Shown here in pieces: positions 42,313 through 52,222 of a stretch of DNA of 64,000 nt; position 1 is the stretch's first letter; each line of letters begins with the position of its first letter. This DNA is from Alkalihalobacillus pseudalcaliphilus (lineage in GTDB: Bacteria > Bacillota > Bacilli > Bacillales > Bacillaceae_D), in NCBI GenBank assembly GCA_001038565.1, contig LFJO01000005.1:550766-614765 (forward strand). The letters run 5' to 3'. Made by a program: the position numbers and the translations under genes. The notes under the pieces were generated by a model. It was not told the DNA's origin. It made no database searches and worked only from the letters and a program-made list of their open reading frames with translations.

Positions 42313-42891
42313 ATGAAAATGGAGAGAATTTCATGGAATCAATATTTTATGGCACAAAGTCAACTATTATCTTTACGTAGTACGTGCACGCGTTTAATGG
42401 TTGGAGCCACTGTCGTGCGTGATAAACGAATTATTGCAGGTGGGTATAACGGATCTGTTTCAGGTGGTGACCATTGTGTAGATAAAGGATGTTATGTGGT
42501 TGATAACCATTGTATACGAACGATTCATGCAGAAATAAATGCCTTGTTACAATGTGCTAAATTCGGTGTACCCACAGAAGGGGCAGAAATATACGTCACT
42601 CATTTTCCGTGTGTGCATTGTTCAAAAGCATTAATTCAAGCTGGTATTAAAAAGGTGTACTATGATACGGACTATAAAAACCATCCATACGCCTTAGAAT
42701 TGTTTGAACAGGCTGGTATTGAAGTAGAACAAGTGGAATTAGACGAAGTCGTGCTTGACCGTAATTATCAAGAAAAGCTACAGCTTACGACTGATTTATT
42801 ACGTAGATTAGAAGAGGTCGAGGTCGATCACGAACAATTAATAGAGATGATTGAGAAAACAAGGAAGTTGTATACACCGACAAAACCTTAA
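42313..42891 (+). CDS. comEB: ComEB, dCMP deaminase family protein
   Basis: A 192-residue cytidine/deoxycytidylate deaminase-fold protein. Zinc-binding motifs are TIHAEINALLQ (HAE) and FPCVHCSKALIQAG (PC-x2-C). It deaminates dCMP to dUMP; it is not required for DNA uptake, and its place in the com operon is conserved. ATG 42313 follows AGGAAGG. The comEC start lies 12 bp after the stop. Confidence 0.95.
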   Translation: MKMERISWNQYFMAQSQLLSLRSTCTRLMVGATVVRDKRIIAGGYNGSVSGGDHCVDKGCYVVDNHCIRTIHAEINALLQCAKFGVPTEGAEIYVTHFPCVHCSKALIQAGIKKVYYDTDYKNHPYALELFEQAGIEVEQVELDEVVLDRNYQEKLQLTTDLLRRLEEVEVDHEQLIEMIEKTRKLYTPTKP

Positions 42892-42903
42892 GGGGTTGAG
42901 GCC

Positions 42904-45222
42904 TTGAATCATTATTTATTCATCTGCGTATTAGCAACGATACTCGGGATTTCTTTTGGTGTAAAAGGACCGAGTATCTTTCTTTTCCTTTTGCTCGGCA
43001 TGTTTCTTATCTTCCTATCACTTCTGAATTTACCCTCATTCAAAAAATATTTCCTTGCTATTTTTATATGCTGCACGTTTGCGACAATTGGTTTATTGTT
43101 TGATTACTCGAACGACTCTGTATATGAAGCTGGTGCTTTTGCTGGTTGGATTGAAATTTTAAAGACACCAAAAGTTGATGGAAATCGTGTTCTTGTTCAA
43201 GTGAAAACAGAACAAGGAGAGAGTCTGCAATTAAGAAGTTATGTAAAAGTAGAGACGGAGCAATTCGCTTTTAAACAAATAAGTGCTGGTGATAGGTGTT
43301 ATGTTGAGGCCATCCTTGTTGAACCTTCTGTTGCCACTAATTTTTATAGTTTTAATTATAAAGAGTTCTTATATTATCAACGTACTCATTGGATATTAGA
43401 AGCTAATGCTCCATCATTACAATGTATTGAACGGCAGGGTCATCTTATACAACGGCTAGAGACGTTTAGGCAGGAACAAATGTATCGTTTAGAAGCTGAA
43501 TTAGATACATCTGTAGCGGGTATGATTATCGCTTTGCTGTTTGGAGAAAGGATGTTTTTTGAAGAAGAAATATTAACCGCTTACCAAAGACTAGGTGTCT
43601 TTCACTTATTAGCTATTTCTGGCCTACATGTAGGGTTTATATTCTCTGCTATTTATTTTTTACTAATACGTATAGGTATCCCGAAAGAACGTGCACAAGT
43701 CACTATCATGTGTCTTTTACCTATTTATATGATTTTAGCTGGTGCGGCACCACCGGTTGTAAGGGCTTGTTGTATGACTTTTATCGTTTTCCTTTCTTTA
43801 CGTCTTAAAAGAAGGCTACCGTCTTTTTATATTATTACATTTGTTTTTATGCTCTATTTAGGCATTAACCCTTATGCTTTATTTCAATTAGGTTTTCAAC
43901 TTTCCTTTCTGATTTCATTTGGCTTAATTATTTCTAGTCAAACGATTAACGCTCGTTATCCGAACTATTTGAGTCAATTGGTCATTGTATCTGCTCTCGC
44001 ACAGCTTTTGTCATTCCCCTTTATGCTTTATCATTTTTTTGAGCAATCTTGGTTACAAATCCCCTTAAATTTAGTGTACATTCCATTTATCAGTTTAATT
44101 ATTTTGCCGTATGTCTTTTTTATCTACTTAACAGGCTTTGTTTGGCCGTTTTTGTCCGGATGGCTCTTAGAAGGTATGATTTTCGTGTTATCATCTGTGC
44201 ACAGCTGGTTAATTGTGGTAGAGGGTTGGGATTTTCATTATATGACGTTTGGAAAGCCGTCGTTAGCGTGGTTGATTGTTTTAACGATTTTAATTGCTCT
44301 TCTATTGCTTGCGTGGGAGAAGAGAAGCTATCGATATACGCTAGCCAGCTTTTTGATAGGCATAAGTGCGCTGGGCACTTTCCTTGTAGAACCGTATTTG
44401 AACAAAATAACGAAGATTACGATGATCGATGTCGGTCAAGGTGATAGTTTTTTGATTGAGTTGCCAAGAAACCGGGGTGTGTACTTAATTGATACAGGTG
44501 GAACGATCCGTTTTGCTGAGGAGGAATGGAAAAAAAGTAGAAGTCAATTTGAGGTAGGTGCGGATGTGGTCGTTCCTTTTTTAAAAGCGAAAGGTATTCA
44601 GAAAATTGATAAATTAATCATTAGTCATGGCGATTATGATCATGCTGGTGGTGCGATGGCAGTCATGGATAAAGTGAAGGTGATAGAACTTATGTATCCT
44701 AAAGGAGAATTAGATGACGGTGAGTTAGCTTTATTCTCTAATTGGAAGTATTTTCAACCTGAGTTGAGCTTTGTTGAGCAGGGCTTTCATTGGTCGGTAG
44801 GTGATGCTCATTTTTATGTGTTATCACCTACAGCTCATGAGTCGGGGAGGAATGACCGCTCTATTGTATTATTTGCCGAGATAGAAGGGTATCGCTTTCT
44901 TTTCACTGGAGATATAGAGGAGTCGGTTGAAAAACACATAATCCGTCAATTTCCAAATCTTGAAGCAGATTTCTTAAAAGTTGGTCACCATGGAAGCTTA
45001 ACATCATCGACTCAAGAATTCCTCGAACAAGTCAAACCGAAAGTAGCGCTTGTTTCTGCGGGAAGGAATAATCGTTTCGGTCATCCACACCCACAAATTG
45101 TTGAACGGATGGAAAAGCAAGGTATATTTCTATACCGAACGGATTTGGATGGGGCAGTTAAAATTTTATTGAACGATGGCGAGATTACGATAGAAACGAT
45201 GTTAAAGGAAGAGGAAAGGTGA
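42904..45222 (+). CDS. comEC: ComEC/Rec2 DNA channel protein
   Basis: A 772-residue membrane protein. N-terminal helices are followed by an OB-like domain, the Competence domain (LLFGERMFFEEEILTAYQRLGVFHLLAISGLHVGFIFSAIY ... GAAPPVVRACCM) and a C-terminal metallo-beta-lactamase domain (MIDVGQGDSFLIELPRNRGVYLIDTGG, ISHGDYDHAGGAMAVM, LKVGHHGS). ComEC carries single-stranded DNA across the membrane, and the beta-lactamase domain is thought to degrade the other strand. The start is TTG 42904 after AAGGGGTTGAGG. A strong terminator follows. Confidence 0.96.
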   Translation: MNHYLFICVLATILGISFGVKGPSIFLFLLLGMFLIFLSLLNLPSFKKYFLAIFICCTFATIGLLFDYSNDSVYEAGAFAGWIEILKTPKVDGNRVLVQVKTEQGESLQLRSYVKVETEQFAFKQISAGDRCYVEAILVEPSVATNFYSFNYKEFLYYQRTHWILEANAPSLQCIERQGHLIQRLETFRQEQMYRLEAELDTSVAGMIIALLFGERMFFEEEILTAYQRLGVFHLLAISGLHVGFIFSAIYFLLIRIGIPKERAQVTIMCLLPIYMILAGAAPPVVRACCMTFIVFLSLRLKRRLPSFYIITFVFMLYLGINPYALFQLGFQLSFLISFGLIISSQTINARYPNYLSQLVIVSALAQLLSFPFMLYHFFEQSWLQIPLNLVYIPFISLIILPYVFFIYLTGFVWPFLSGWLLEGMIFVLSSVHSWLIVVEGWDFHYMTFGKPSLAWLIVLTILIALLLLAWEKRSYRYTLASFLIGISALGTFLVEPYLNKITKITMIDVGQGDSFLIELPRNRGVYLIDTGGTIRFAEEEWKKSRSQFEVGADVVVPFLKAKGIQKIDKLIISHGDYDHAGGAMAVMDKVKVIELMYPKGELDDGELALFSNWKYFQPELSFVEQGFHWSVGDAHFYVLSPTAHESGRNDRSIVLFAEIEGYRFLFTGDIEESVEKHIIRQFPNLEADFLKVGHHGSLTSSTQEFLEQVKPKVALVSAGRNNRFGHPHPQIVERMEKQGIFLYRTDLDGAVKILLNDGEITIETMLKEEER

Positions 45223-45230
45223 AGCCATGA

Positions 45231-45270
45231 GAAAAAGCTCAATGACCAAATGAGGTACTTGAGCTTTTTC
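45231..45270 (+). terminator. Terminator of the comE operon
   Basis: GAAAAAGCTCAA pairs with TTGAGCTTTTTC. It lies 9 bp after the comEC stop. Confidence 0.88.
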
Positions 45271-45295
45271 ATTCAAGCATTGATTATGTAGATTC

Positions 45296-45433
45296 TTAAA
45301 AGAAGCTAACCACATCAACGGCTTGGGCAATAATAAATACTAAGGCAAAAAAGGCAAAAGAAGCAATGAATCCTACACCAGAATCAATGGCATCATTGCG
45401 CTTTTCTTGAACATCTTCTTCAAAATGATTCAT
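45296..45433 (-). CDS. yqzM: YqzM family small membrane protein
   Basis: The 45-residue protein begins MNHFEEDVQEKRNDAIDSGV and continues into one hydrophobic helix (GFIASFAFFALVFIIAQAVDVVSFF). It matches YqzM in size, sequence pattern and position between comEC and holA on the opposite strand. The start follows GGAGGGATCAAG. The function is unknown. Confidence 0.9.
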   Translation of the reverse strand: MNHFEEDVQEKRNDAIDSGVGFIASFAFFALVFIIAQAVDVVSFF

Positions 45434-45871
45434 CTTGATCCCTCCTTATACAACCTATAGTATACGTGAAGCTATTTGAAAAATCTAGATCACAGTCATT
45501 TAGTTTTTCTTAAAAGTAGTAATTATTGACTGAGCATATAATAAAATTCACAAAATCGACGTTTACTTTTATATACCCGAATGTTTGAAATAACTAACAT
45601 ATACACGTTTAATATTTACAAAAAAGAGATCCGTATACATAAAGAGTACTGGCTACTTTGTTAAGAGTTGTCACCTATAGAAGAGGAATGCATAGGATAT
45701 GATACACAGTAAGAGATGATTATCGTTATAGCGAAGAATACCTAGGATCCTCGCTATGCGTTTATCATAAATGGGGGGATGTCAGTTTTACGGAAACTGG
45801 GATCCTCCTTCTTCATTCTTCAGGAAAAACAAGCTACATATTCTAACTAGTTTTGTGCGACCTCTAAAACA

Positions 45872-46120
45872 GCTCCGCCACCAACAAAGATGAAAGTGTG
45901 GTTTTGCTCTTTAACTGGTGGCTTTTCATTCATAAACGGTTTTGAGGATTCTCGCACTTTGCCGTAGCCCCGCCACTTTTTTGGAAAGAGCTCGCAAGAG
46001 CTTTCCTAAAAAGATACAGCGCACCGCACAACACCACCAACCAAAAAAATGTGTAGTATTTCATCAGGATTAGTATCTAAAATCAAGTGTTTTTGGACCT
46101 TTGAAAAGCGAAATGAACCT
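45872..46120. repeat. Dispersed repeat with paired inverted copy
   Basis: From GCTCCGCCACCAACAAAG to GAAAAGCGAAATGAACC this segment is the reverse complement of 61644-61933, with substitutions and indels. A central stem, TTTTTTGGAAAGAGCTC with its partner, is kept as a stem in the other copy by different bases. The rest of the 45434-46320 gap has a 7-bp ATAGCGA/TCGCTAT hairpin near 45730 and no recognisable gene. Confidence 0.85.
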
Positions 46121-46320
46121 TTAGACGAAATCATTCGTCTGTGAGGTCATTTCGCTTTTCAAAAACGGTCAAAAACAAAGACCGAAAGGTCAACATATCT
46201 CGAGAAATGTGCACTATCCTTGTAATTTTCACATAAAAAATACTTGTGTATACCTGCATTATTCAATAAGCTTAAATGAATAGCATTAAAATAGAAATAC
46301 ATAAAGTCTGGGGATTAAAA

Positions 46321-47355
46321 ATGAACTATATACAAGTAAAAAAATCAATAGAACAAGGAAAACTTAGTCCTGTTTATTTTACATATGGAACACAAGCTTT
46401 CATCATGGAAGAATTAAATCAAAGTATCTTAAAAAAGCTTCATGAGTCCCAACAGCAAGAACCAAATAACATCGCCTATAGGCTTCAAGATACCCCTATT
46501 GAACAAATTATTGAAGAAGCAGAAACGGTCTCCTTTTTTGGTGGCAGGAAACTAGTTATTATTCGTGACTTTTATGCCGTAACTAGTCAAAAAGTTGAGT
46601 CAAGACTCGAACATAATTTTGATGTACTTGAACGTTATATGCAAAATCCGTTATCTGAAACAATTGTTGTCATCCAAGCACCATATGAAAAACTGGATGA
46701 GCGGAAAAAATTGACGAAGCTATTGAAAAAAGAAGCTCAAATCGTTGAAGCAAATCCGTTGGATGAACAATCTTTACATTCGTGGATAGACGAACAAATG
46801 AAAGAAAGGCAAGTGAAAATTTCAACCGAAGTAAAGAATACACTCATAGAACGGATCGGCACGAATTTACTTATGTTGGCGTCAGAGGTTGAGAAGCTTT
46901 GCTTATATGTAGGAGAAGGTGGAGAGATTGCAACGGAGCATGTAGAAACGCTTGTTGCACGAACGTTAGAACAAGATATTTTTGCTTTAATTGATTTTGC
47001 CATTACGAAACAAACCGACAGAGCATTAGTCATTTATCACGATTTACTGAGGCAAAAAGAAGAGCCGTTAAAAATCTTAGCCCTCTTAACGAGGCAATTC
47101 CGAATTTATTATCAACTAAAAGAATTACATCAACGGGGTTATTCGCAAAAAGAAATGGCCAGTCAATTAAAGCTACATCCTTATGTAGTTAAATTAACAG
47201 TGCAGAAATTACACCATTTTAACAAGGGGAAACTTTACCAATTAATAGAGTTAGCTGCAGATACCGATTACGCCATTAAGACCGGAAAAATGGAAAAAGT
47301 ATTTGCCGTAGAACTATTAATTCTAAAACTCGGTATTGAACAACATCGAGATTAA
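46321..47355 (+). CDS. holA: DNA polymerase III delta subunit
   Basis: A 344-residue clamp-loader subunit that opens the beta clamp. SPVYFTYGTQAFIMEELNQSIL, FFGGRKLVIIRDFY, LLMLASEVEKLCLYVG and DTDYAIKTGKMEKVFAVELLILKL are family features. ATG 46321 is preferred (MNYIQVKKSIEQG); an in-frame ATG at 46276 has no ribosome-binding site. The position between yqzM and rpsT is conserved in Bacillus. Confidence 0.95.
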   Translation: MNYIQVKKSIEQGKLSPVYFTYGTQAFIMEELNQSILKKLHESQQQEPNNIAYRLQDTPIEQIIEEAETVSFFGGRKLVIIRDFYAVTSQKVESRLEHNFDVLERYMQNPLSETIVVIQAPYEKLDERKKLTKLLKKEAQIVEANPLDEQSLHSWIDEQMKERQVKISTEVKNTLIERIGTNLLMLASEVEKLCLYVGEGGEIATEHVETLVARTLEQDIFALIDFAITKQTDRALVIYHDLLRQKEEPLKILALLTRQFRIYYQLKELHQRGYSQKEMASQLKLHPYVVKLTVQKLHHFNKGKLYQLIELAADTDYAIKTGKMEKVFAVELLILKLGIEQHRD

Positions 47356-47451
47356 AAAAAGTATGATTCGTAAGTTTGGTATGATGGAAAAGTAAAATAT
47401 ATCCTTTAGAATCTTTTTGTAATAAAGAATGTGGACGAGCTACATTTTAAA

Positions 47452-47626
47452 CCTGAGAATTAGTCATAACCTGAGGAGATTCCAGTGAAACGTGGTGGGA
47501 GGACCGGTAGCTGGTCTTCGAGCTACGCCGATTAGCTCAACGCCATGTGATTGTCTCGGAGCATGATTTTCGGTAGCGGCAAGCAGAGCTCCGCACATAA
47601 TCATTAGCGTCACTTTCGTACAAAAA
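47452..47626 (+). repeat. Degenerate GCGGAG-type module joined to hairpin element
   Basis: CCTGAGAATTAGTCATAACC ... GCCGATTAGCTCAACGCC is a decayed copy of the module at 34021. It is followed at 47557 by a good hairpin element: CGGAGC pairs with GCTCCG around the CATGATTTTCGGTAGCGGCAAG loop, and the tail is CACTTTCGTACAAAA. Both downstream and upstream genes converge here, so this copy is not in a 5' leader. Confidence 0.8.
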
Positions 47627-47660
47627 AGTGATGAGAAGAAAACTTCTCATCACTTTTTTT
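47622..47660. terminator. Bidirectional terminator between holA and rpsT
   Basis: AAAAAAGTGATGAGAAG pairs perfectly with CTTCTCATCACTTTTTT around a 4-base loop, with T runs on both strands. Confidence 0.93.
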
Positions 47661-47668
47661 GGTCCTTA

Positions 47669-47935
47669 TTATGCAGTTACACTGTTTAATTTCTTCGCTA
47701 GGCGAGACTTTTGACGAGATGCTGCATTTTTATGAATAAGACCTTTGTTCGCTGCTTTATCAAGCTTTTTAGTAGCTGTAACAAAAGCTGTTTTCGCATT
47801 TTCTGCATTACCAGCCTCTACAGTAGCTTCAAAGTTTTTAACTGCTGTACGAAGAGCTGATTTAATCGCGATGTTTTGCGCACGTTGCTTGTCATTTGTT
47901 TTCACACGTTTGATTGCTGATTTAATATTTGGCAT
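47669..47935 (-). CDS. rpsT: Small ribosomal subunit protein bS20
   Basis: An 88-residue basic helical protein: [37 protein letters not shown] and the [24 protein letters not shown] end are typical of S20. It binds 16S rRNA early in 30S assembly. ATG 47935 follows GGAGGTGAAAGGT. It is divergent from gpr, as in B. subtilis. Confidence 0.98.
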   Translation of the reverse strand: MPNIKSAIKRVKTNDKQRAQNIAIKSALRTAVKNFEATVEAGNAENAKTAFVTATKKLDKAANKGLIHKNAASRQKSRLAKKLNSVTA

Positions 47936-48160
47936 ACCTTTCACCTCCTGAAGAAACAGTAGCTGTTTCAACTTACTCTCTAACAATAAAGTAAGAGTCG
48001 TTTTATCCTTTATTCAAGGCCATGATAATATCACGAATACTATCAATACAACAATCTGCATTCTATCAAAAAAAGCAACTAATTGCAATAGAAGAATGAA
48101 AACAAAACGAGAAGGAAACGCTATTCATACCGTTTATTTTTAGAGGTGGAGGTATAAATA

Positions 48161-49288
48161 ATGTATAATGAAAAAGAACTTGATTTGTCAAAATATCAAA
48201 TACGAACAGATTTAGCAGTAGAGGCACATCAAATTGCTCTTGAAGAGAATCAACAAGTACCGCAAAGTATAAACCAATCATCTGTTGATGGAGTAACCGT
48301 TATAGAAGATGATGTCGATGGTGTTAAAATAACAAGAGTCGAAATTTCAGAGGAAGGTGCCAAGAGGCTGCAAAAGAAGCCAGGTAAGTATTTATCATTT
48401 GAATCCCAAGCTATTAGGCAAAAAGATACGGAAAAGCAAGCTGTGATGGAGCGAGTTTTTGCAGAGCACTTCCATCAATTTTTAGTTGAAGTTGGTATCC
48501 AAGAAGAGCATACATGCTTAGTCGTTGGGCTAGGTAACTGGAATGTTACACCCGACGCCCTAGGTCCGATTGCCGTAGAGAATCTTTTGATTACGAGACA
48601 TTTGTTTGAACTAGCTCCTGAGCAAGTACAGGATGGATTCCGACCAGTTAGTGCTTTATCGCCTGGTGTTATGGGGTTAACAGGAATTGAAACAAGCGAT
48701 GTAATTTTTGGTATTATTGAGAAAACCAAACCAGATTTTGTTATCGCTATTGACGCGTTAGCCTCACGTTCAATTGAGCGAGTAAATGCGACGATTCAAG
48801 TTTCTGATACGGGCATACATCCTGGTAGTGGGGTTGGTAATAAGAGAAAAGATTTGAGTCGTGATACATTAGGAATTCCTGTAATCGCCGTAGGTATTCC
48901 AACAGTAGTAGATGCGGTATCGATTACAAGCGACACGATCGATTTTGTTTTAAAACATTTTGGTAAGGAAATGCGTGAAGGTGGTGCCCCATCACGAGGG
49001 TTGGTGCCAGCAGGCATGACTTTTGGTGAGCAACGTACGCTAACGGATGAAGATTTACCGGATGAAAATAAAAGACAAACGATTATGGGGATGATCGGAA
49101 ATTTAGAAGAAGAAGAAAAGAGACAATTAATTCGTGAGGTTTTATCTCCTTTAGGTCATAATTTAATGGTCACTCCAAAAGAAGTCGATGATTTTATTGA
49201 GGATATGGCCAATGTCATTGCGGCAGGACTTAATGCAGCTCTGCATAAATCGATTAACCAAGGGAATACAGGAGCTTATACTCACTGA
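48161..49288 (+). CDS. gpr: Germination protease Gpr
   Basis: A 375-residue A25-family protease made in the forespore as a zymogen. It degrades small acid-soluble proteins at germination. The N-terminal [16 protein letters not shown] matches the propeptide cleavage region, and [62 protein letters not shown] are conserved. GAGGTGGAGG precedes the ATG. A terminator follows, and the usual next gene, spoIIP, is missing. Confidence 0.96.
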   Translation: MYNEKELDLSKYQIRTDLAVEAHQIALEENQQVPQSINQSSVDGVTVIEDDVDGVKITRVEISEEGAKRLQKKPGKYLSFESQAIRQKDTEKQAVMERVFAEHFHQFLVEVGIQEEHTCLVVGLGNWNVTPDALGPIAVENLLITRHLFELAPEQVQDGFRPVSALSPGVMGLTGIETSDVIFGIIEKTKPDFVIAIDALASRSIERVNATIQVSDTGIHPGSGVGNKRKDLSRDTLGIPVIAVGIPTVVDAVSITSDTIDFVLKHFGKEMREGGAPSRGLVPAGMTFGEQRTLTDEDLPDENKRQTIMGMIGNLEEEEKRQLIREVLSPLGHNLMVTPKEVDDFIEDMANVIAAGLNAALHKSINQGNTGAYTH

Positions 49289-49322
49289 TATTGCTAAAAG
49301 AAATGTAAATCAATAACACGAG

Positions 49323-49358
49323 CCTTTGAGGGCATTAACCCTCGGAGGTTTTTTTAGG
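49323..49358 (+). terminator. Terminator after gpr
   Basis: CCTTTGAGGG pairs with CCCTCGGAGG around a short loop and runs into seven T residues. Confidence 0.88.
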
Positions 49359-49471
49359 TTCTAACTGGACGAGCGTGAACATATAGTATGAACAAATGAA
49401 AAAACAGTTTCGTCAAACAAAAATTAATTTGCTAACCTTCCGAAACAGCTGAGGTATTTAATCATAGGGAA

Positions 49472-49772
49472 ATGCATGGGGTTACTCGTGAGAAAAGTGA
49501 GAGGAAGCCCGAGAAAAGAGAAATGCCCGGGGTTACTCATGAGAAAAGTGAGAGTAAGCCCGAGAAACCAGAAATGCACGGGGTTACTCATGGAAAAAGC
49601 GAGAGTAAGCCCGAGAAAACGAAAATACGCGGGGTTACTCATGGAAAAAGCGAGAGTAAGCCCGAGAAAAGAGAAATGCCCGGGGTTACTCATGAGAAAA
49701 GTGAGAGTAAGCCCGAGAAAACGAAAATACGCGGGGTTACTCATGGAAAAAGCGAGAGTAAGCCCGAGTAGT
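49472..49772. repeat. 51-bp tandem repeat array, six units, in frame with yqxA
   Basis: Units begin at 49472, 49523, 49574, 49625, 49676 and 49727, exactly 51 bp apart. Each has GGGGTTACTC pairing with GAGTAAGCCC (one mismatch). As 51 is a multiple of three, several frames are open: one gives 17-residue repeats of HGVTHGKSESKPEKTK type, and another runs from ATG 49476 without a stop into yqxA. No ribosome-binding site supports either, so I treat the array as non-coding. It sits where spoIIP lies in B. subtilis. Confidence 0.9.
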
Positions 49773-49805
49773 CATTGTATGCACAAATTAGAGGAGGGCA
49801 TAAAA

Positions 49806-50192
49806 ATGAAGAAATTTCTAATCTATACATGTCTTTTTACTTTCGTTTTAGCTTTTGGTTTACTGGCGGGTGTTCAATACATGAATGAACAAGCAGGGAG
49901 GTCCACGCCTGTTCCTTTGAAAAATAATAGCGAGGAAAAGTCACATGAAACACATGAAAAGGAGCAGAAAGAAGAAACTAAAGTGGGACAAGTGACAAAA
50001 ACAGGAGCCAATGAAGACTTATTAGAAAAACGAGCAAAAAGAGAAGAGCTTGGTAGCTTTAACTTCTTCTCTGACCTAGGTGAACAACTTTCAACATCAT
50101 TTAATAAAGGAAGCCGTGTTGTGCTTGAGTCCGTTATGGGCTATGCGAACCAATTGTTTACGGGAGTAGTCGGTGGGGGTAGTGCCGATTGA
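49806..50192 (+). CDS. yqxA: YqxA family membrane-anchored protein (DUF3679)
   Basis: The 128-residue protein has an N-terminal signal anchor (KKFLIYTCLFTFVLAFGLLAGVQYMNEQAG), a charged middle rich in Lys and Glu, and a C-terminal LGSFNFFSDLGEQLSTSFNKGSRVVLESVM that resembles the YqxA end. Position just before lepA supports the call. ATG 49806 follows GAGGAGGG; an open frame continues upstream through the repeat array without its own ribosome-binding site. The function is unknown. Confidence 0.8.
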   Translation: MKKFLIYTCLFTFVLAFGLLAGVQYMNEQAGRSTPVPLKNNSEEKSHETHEKEQKEETKVGQVTKTGANEDLLEKRAKREELGSFNFFSDLGEQLSTSFNKGSRVVLESVMGYANQLFTGVVGGGSAD

Positions 50193-50337
50193 TACACGTA
50201 CAGGGGACCAAAAAGATGGCCGTCGTTTCAAAAAAAAGAATTAATTGGCTAATCCCAATGAAAAAGATTGAACAGCAACGATGTGGTTGCTATAATGAGG
50301 GTTAGTCTATGTTGTACGTATAGTAGGAGTGACGAGA

Positions 50338-52158
50338 ATGAATAATGAACAGCGTCGAGCAAGGCAAGAAAAGATTCGTAACTTTTCCATTATTGCTCAT
50401 ATTGATCATGGGAAGTCAACCTTGGCTGACCGTATTTTAGAAAAAACAGGTGCTTTAACTGATCGAGAAATGAAAGAACAAACGTTAGATGCTATGGATT
50501 TAGAGCGTGAGCGTGGAATTACGATTAAATTAAATGCTGTCCAGTTAACATATACCGCAAAAGATGGCGAAGAATATATTTTCCATCTTATTGATACACC
50601 TGGACATGTCGATTTTACATATGAGGTTTCAAGGAGTTTAGCTGCTTGTGAAGGTGCCTTACTTATCGTAGATGCGGCCCAAGGTATTGAAGCACAGACA
50701 CTAGCGAATGTATATTTGGCTCTTGATAATGACTTAGAAATTTTACCTGTCATCAATAAAATTGATTTACCAAGTGCGGAGCCTGACCGTGTGAAACAAG
50801 AAGTCGAAGATGTGATTGGTTTAGATGCCTCGGATGCTGTCTTGGCCTCTGCCAAAAATGGCATTGGTATTGAAGAGATTTTAGAGCAGGTCGTTGAAAA
50901 AGTTCCTGCACCAACTGGTGATCCGGATGGTCCATTAAAGGCTTTAATATTTGACTCTTTATATGACTCTTATCGTGGAGTCGTTGCTTATATTCGAATT
51001 ATTGAGGGGACTGTAAGGCCCGGACAAAAAATTCGGATGATGGCAACTGGTAAAGAATTTGAAGTGACAGAACTTGGTGTATTTACACCTAAAGCTGAAA
51101 AACGTGATGAATTAACGGTGGGAGATGTAGGTTTCTTATCCGCGGCGATTAAAAATGTAGGAGATACCCGTGTAGGTGATACGATTACGAGTGCGAAAAA
51201 TCCTGCAACTGAGCCGTTACCAGGCTATCGGAAAATGAATCCAATGGTTTACTGTGGCTTATATCCAATTGATACGAATGAATATAACGATTTACGAGAA
51301 GCACTAGAACGTCTAGAATTGAATGATGCTTCCCTACAATATGAGCCTGAAACATCTCAAGCATTAGGTTTTGGCTTCCGTTGTGGATTTTTAGGATTAC
51401 TGCATATGGAGATTATTCAAGAGCGTATTGAGCGTGAATTTGGAATTACATTAATTACTACAGCACCAAGTGTTATATATAATGTAACTATGACAAATGG
51501 TGAAGAGTTAAAAGTGGATAACCCAGCTAACATGCCAGATGCTCAAAAAATTGAATATGTTGAAGAGCCGTATGTCAAAGCGAAAGTCATGGTACCGAAT
51601 GATTATGTTGGAGCGGTGATGGAACTTTGTCAAGGTAAACGTGGTATTTTTGGCGACATGCAATATTTAGATGAAAATCGTGTGCAAATCGTATACGAAA
51701 TTCCGCTTTCTGAAATTGTTTATGATTTCTTTGACCAGTTGAAGTCTAATACAAAAGGGTATGCCTCGTTTGATTATGAATTAATTGGTTATAAACAGTC
51801 TAAGCTTGTGAAAATGGATATTTTATTAAATGCGGAAACGGTTGATGCATTATCTGTTATTGTTCACCGTGATAGTGCTTATGAGCGTGGGAAGATTATT
51901 GTAGAAAAACTAAAAGAACTTATACCTCGTCAACAATTTGAAGTGCCAGTTCAAGCAAGTATTGGCCAAAAAATTATTGCCCGTTCGACGATTAAAGCGA
52001 TGCGTAAAAACGTATTAGCGAAATGTTACGGTGGAGACATATCTCGTAAGCGTAAGTTACTTGAGAAGCAAAAAGAAGGTAAGAAACGAATGAAGTCTGT
52101 TGGAAGTGTAGAAGTACCGCAAGAAGCGTTTATGGCTGTTTTAAGAATGGATGATTAA
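50338..52158 (+). CDS. lepA: Elongation factor 4 (LepA)
   Basis: A 606-residue translational GTPase. G1 is [10 protein letters not shown]2 is RGITI, G3 is DTPGHVDF, G4 is NKID, and the C-terminal LepA domain has [54 protein letters not shown]. It acts on ribosomes in initiation or back-translocation. ATG 50338 is 9 bp after AGGAG; GTG 50329 is an alternative. Confidence 0.98.
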   Translation: MNNEQRRARQEKIRNFSIIAHIDHGKSTLADRILEKTGALTDREMKEQTLDAMDLERERGITIKLNAVQLTYTAKDGEEYIFHLIDTPGHVDFTYEVSRSLAACEGALLIVDAAQGIEAQTLANVYLALDNDLEILPVINKIDLPSAEPDRVKQEVEDVIGLDASDAVLASAKNGIGIEEILEQVVEKVPAPTGDPDGPLKALIFDSLYDSYRGVVAYIRIIEGTVRPGQKIRMMATGKEFEVTELGVFTPKAEKRDELTVGDVGFLSAAIKNVGDTRVGDTITSAKNPATEPLPGYRKMNPMVYCGLYPIDTNEYNDLREALERLELNDASLQYEPETSQALGFGFRCGFLGLLHMEIIQERIEREFGITLITTAPSVIYNVTMTNGEELKVDNPANMPDAQKIEYVEEPYVKAKVMVPNDYVGAVMELCQGKRGIFGDMQYLDENRVQIVYEIPLSEIVYDFFDQLKSNTKGYASFDYELIGYKQSKLVKMDILLNAETVDALSVIVHRDSAYERGKIIVEKLKELIPRQQFEVPVQASIGQKIIARSTIKAMRKNVLAKCYGGDISRKRKLLEKQKEGKKRMKSVGSVEVPQEAFMAVLRMDD

Positions 52159-52165
52159 TGAGGTC

Positions 52166-52199
52166 AAGCCGCAGGGGTTATTCTCCTGCGGTTTTTCTA
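52166..52199 (+). terminator. Terminator after lepA
   Basis: GCCGCAGG pairs with CCTGCGGT around a short loop and is followed by TTTTTC. It lies 24 bp before hemW. Confidence 0.85.
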
Positions 52200-52222
52200 T
52201 CAAAGGTTAGAGGAGGGGAAGT

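Noticed and set aside
44049-44444. 131-residue plus-strand frame within comEC
   Set aside because: It is a shadow in another frame of a well supported membrane protein gene.
49472-49771. Tandem-repeat protein of 99 residues
   Set aside because: No ribosome-binding site, and two other frames are equally open because the unit length is a multiple of three. The openness follows from the repeat, not from coding.
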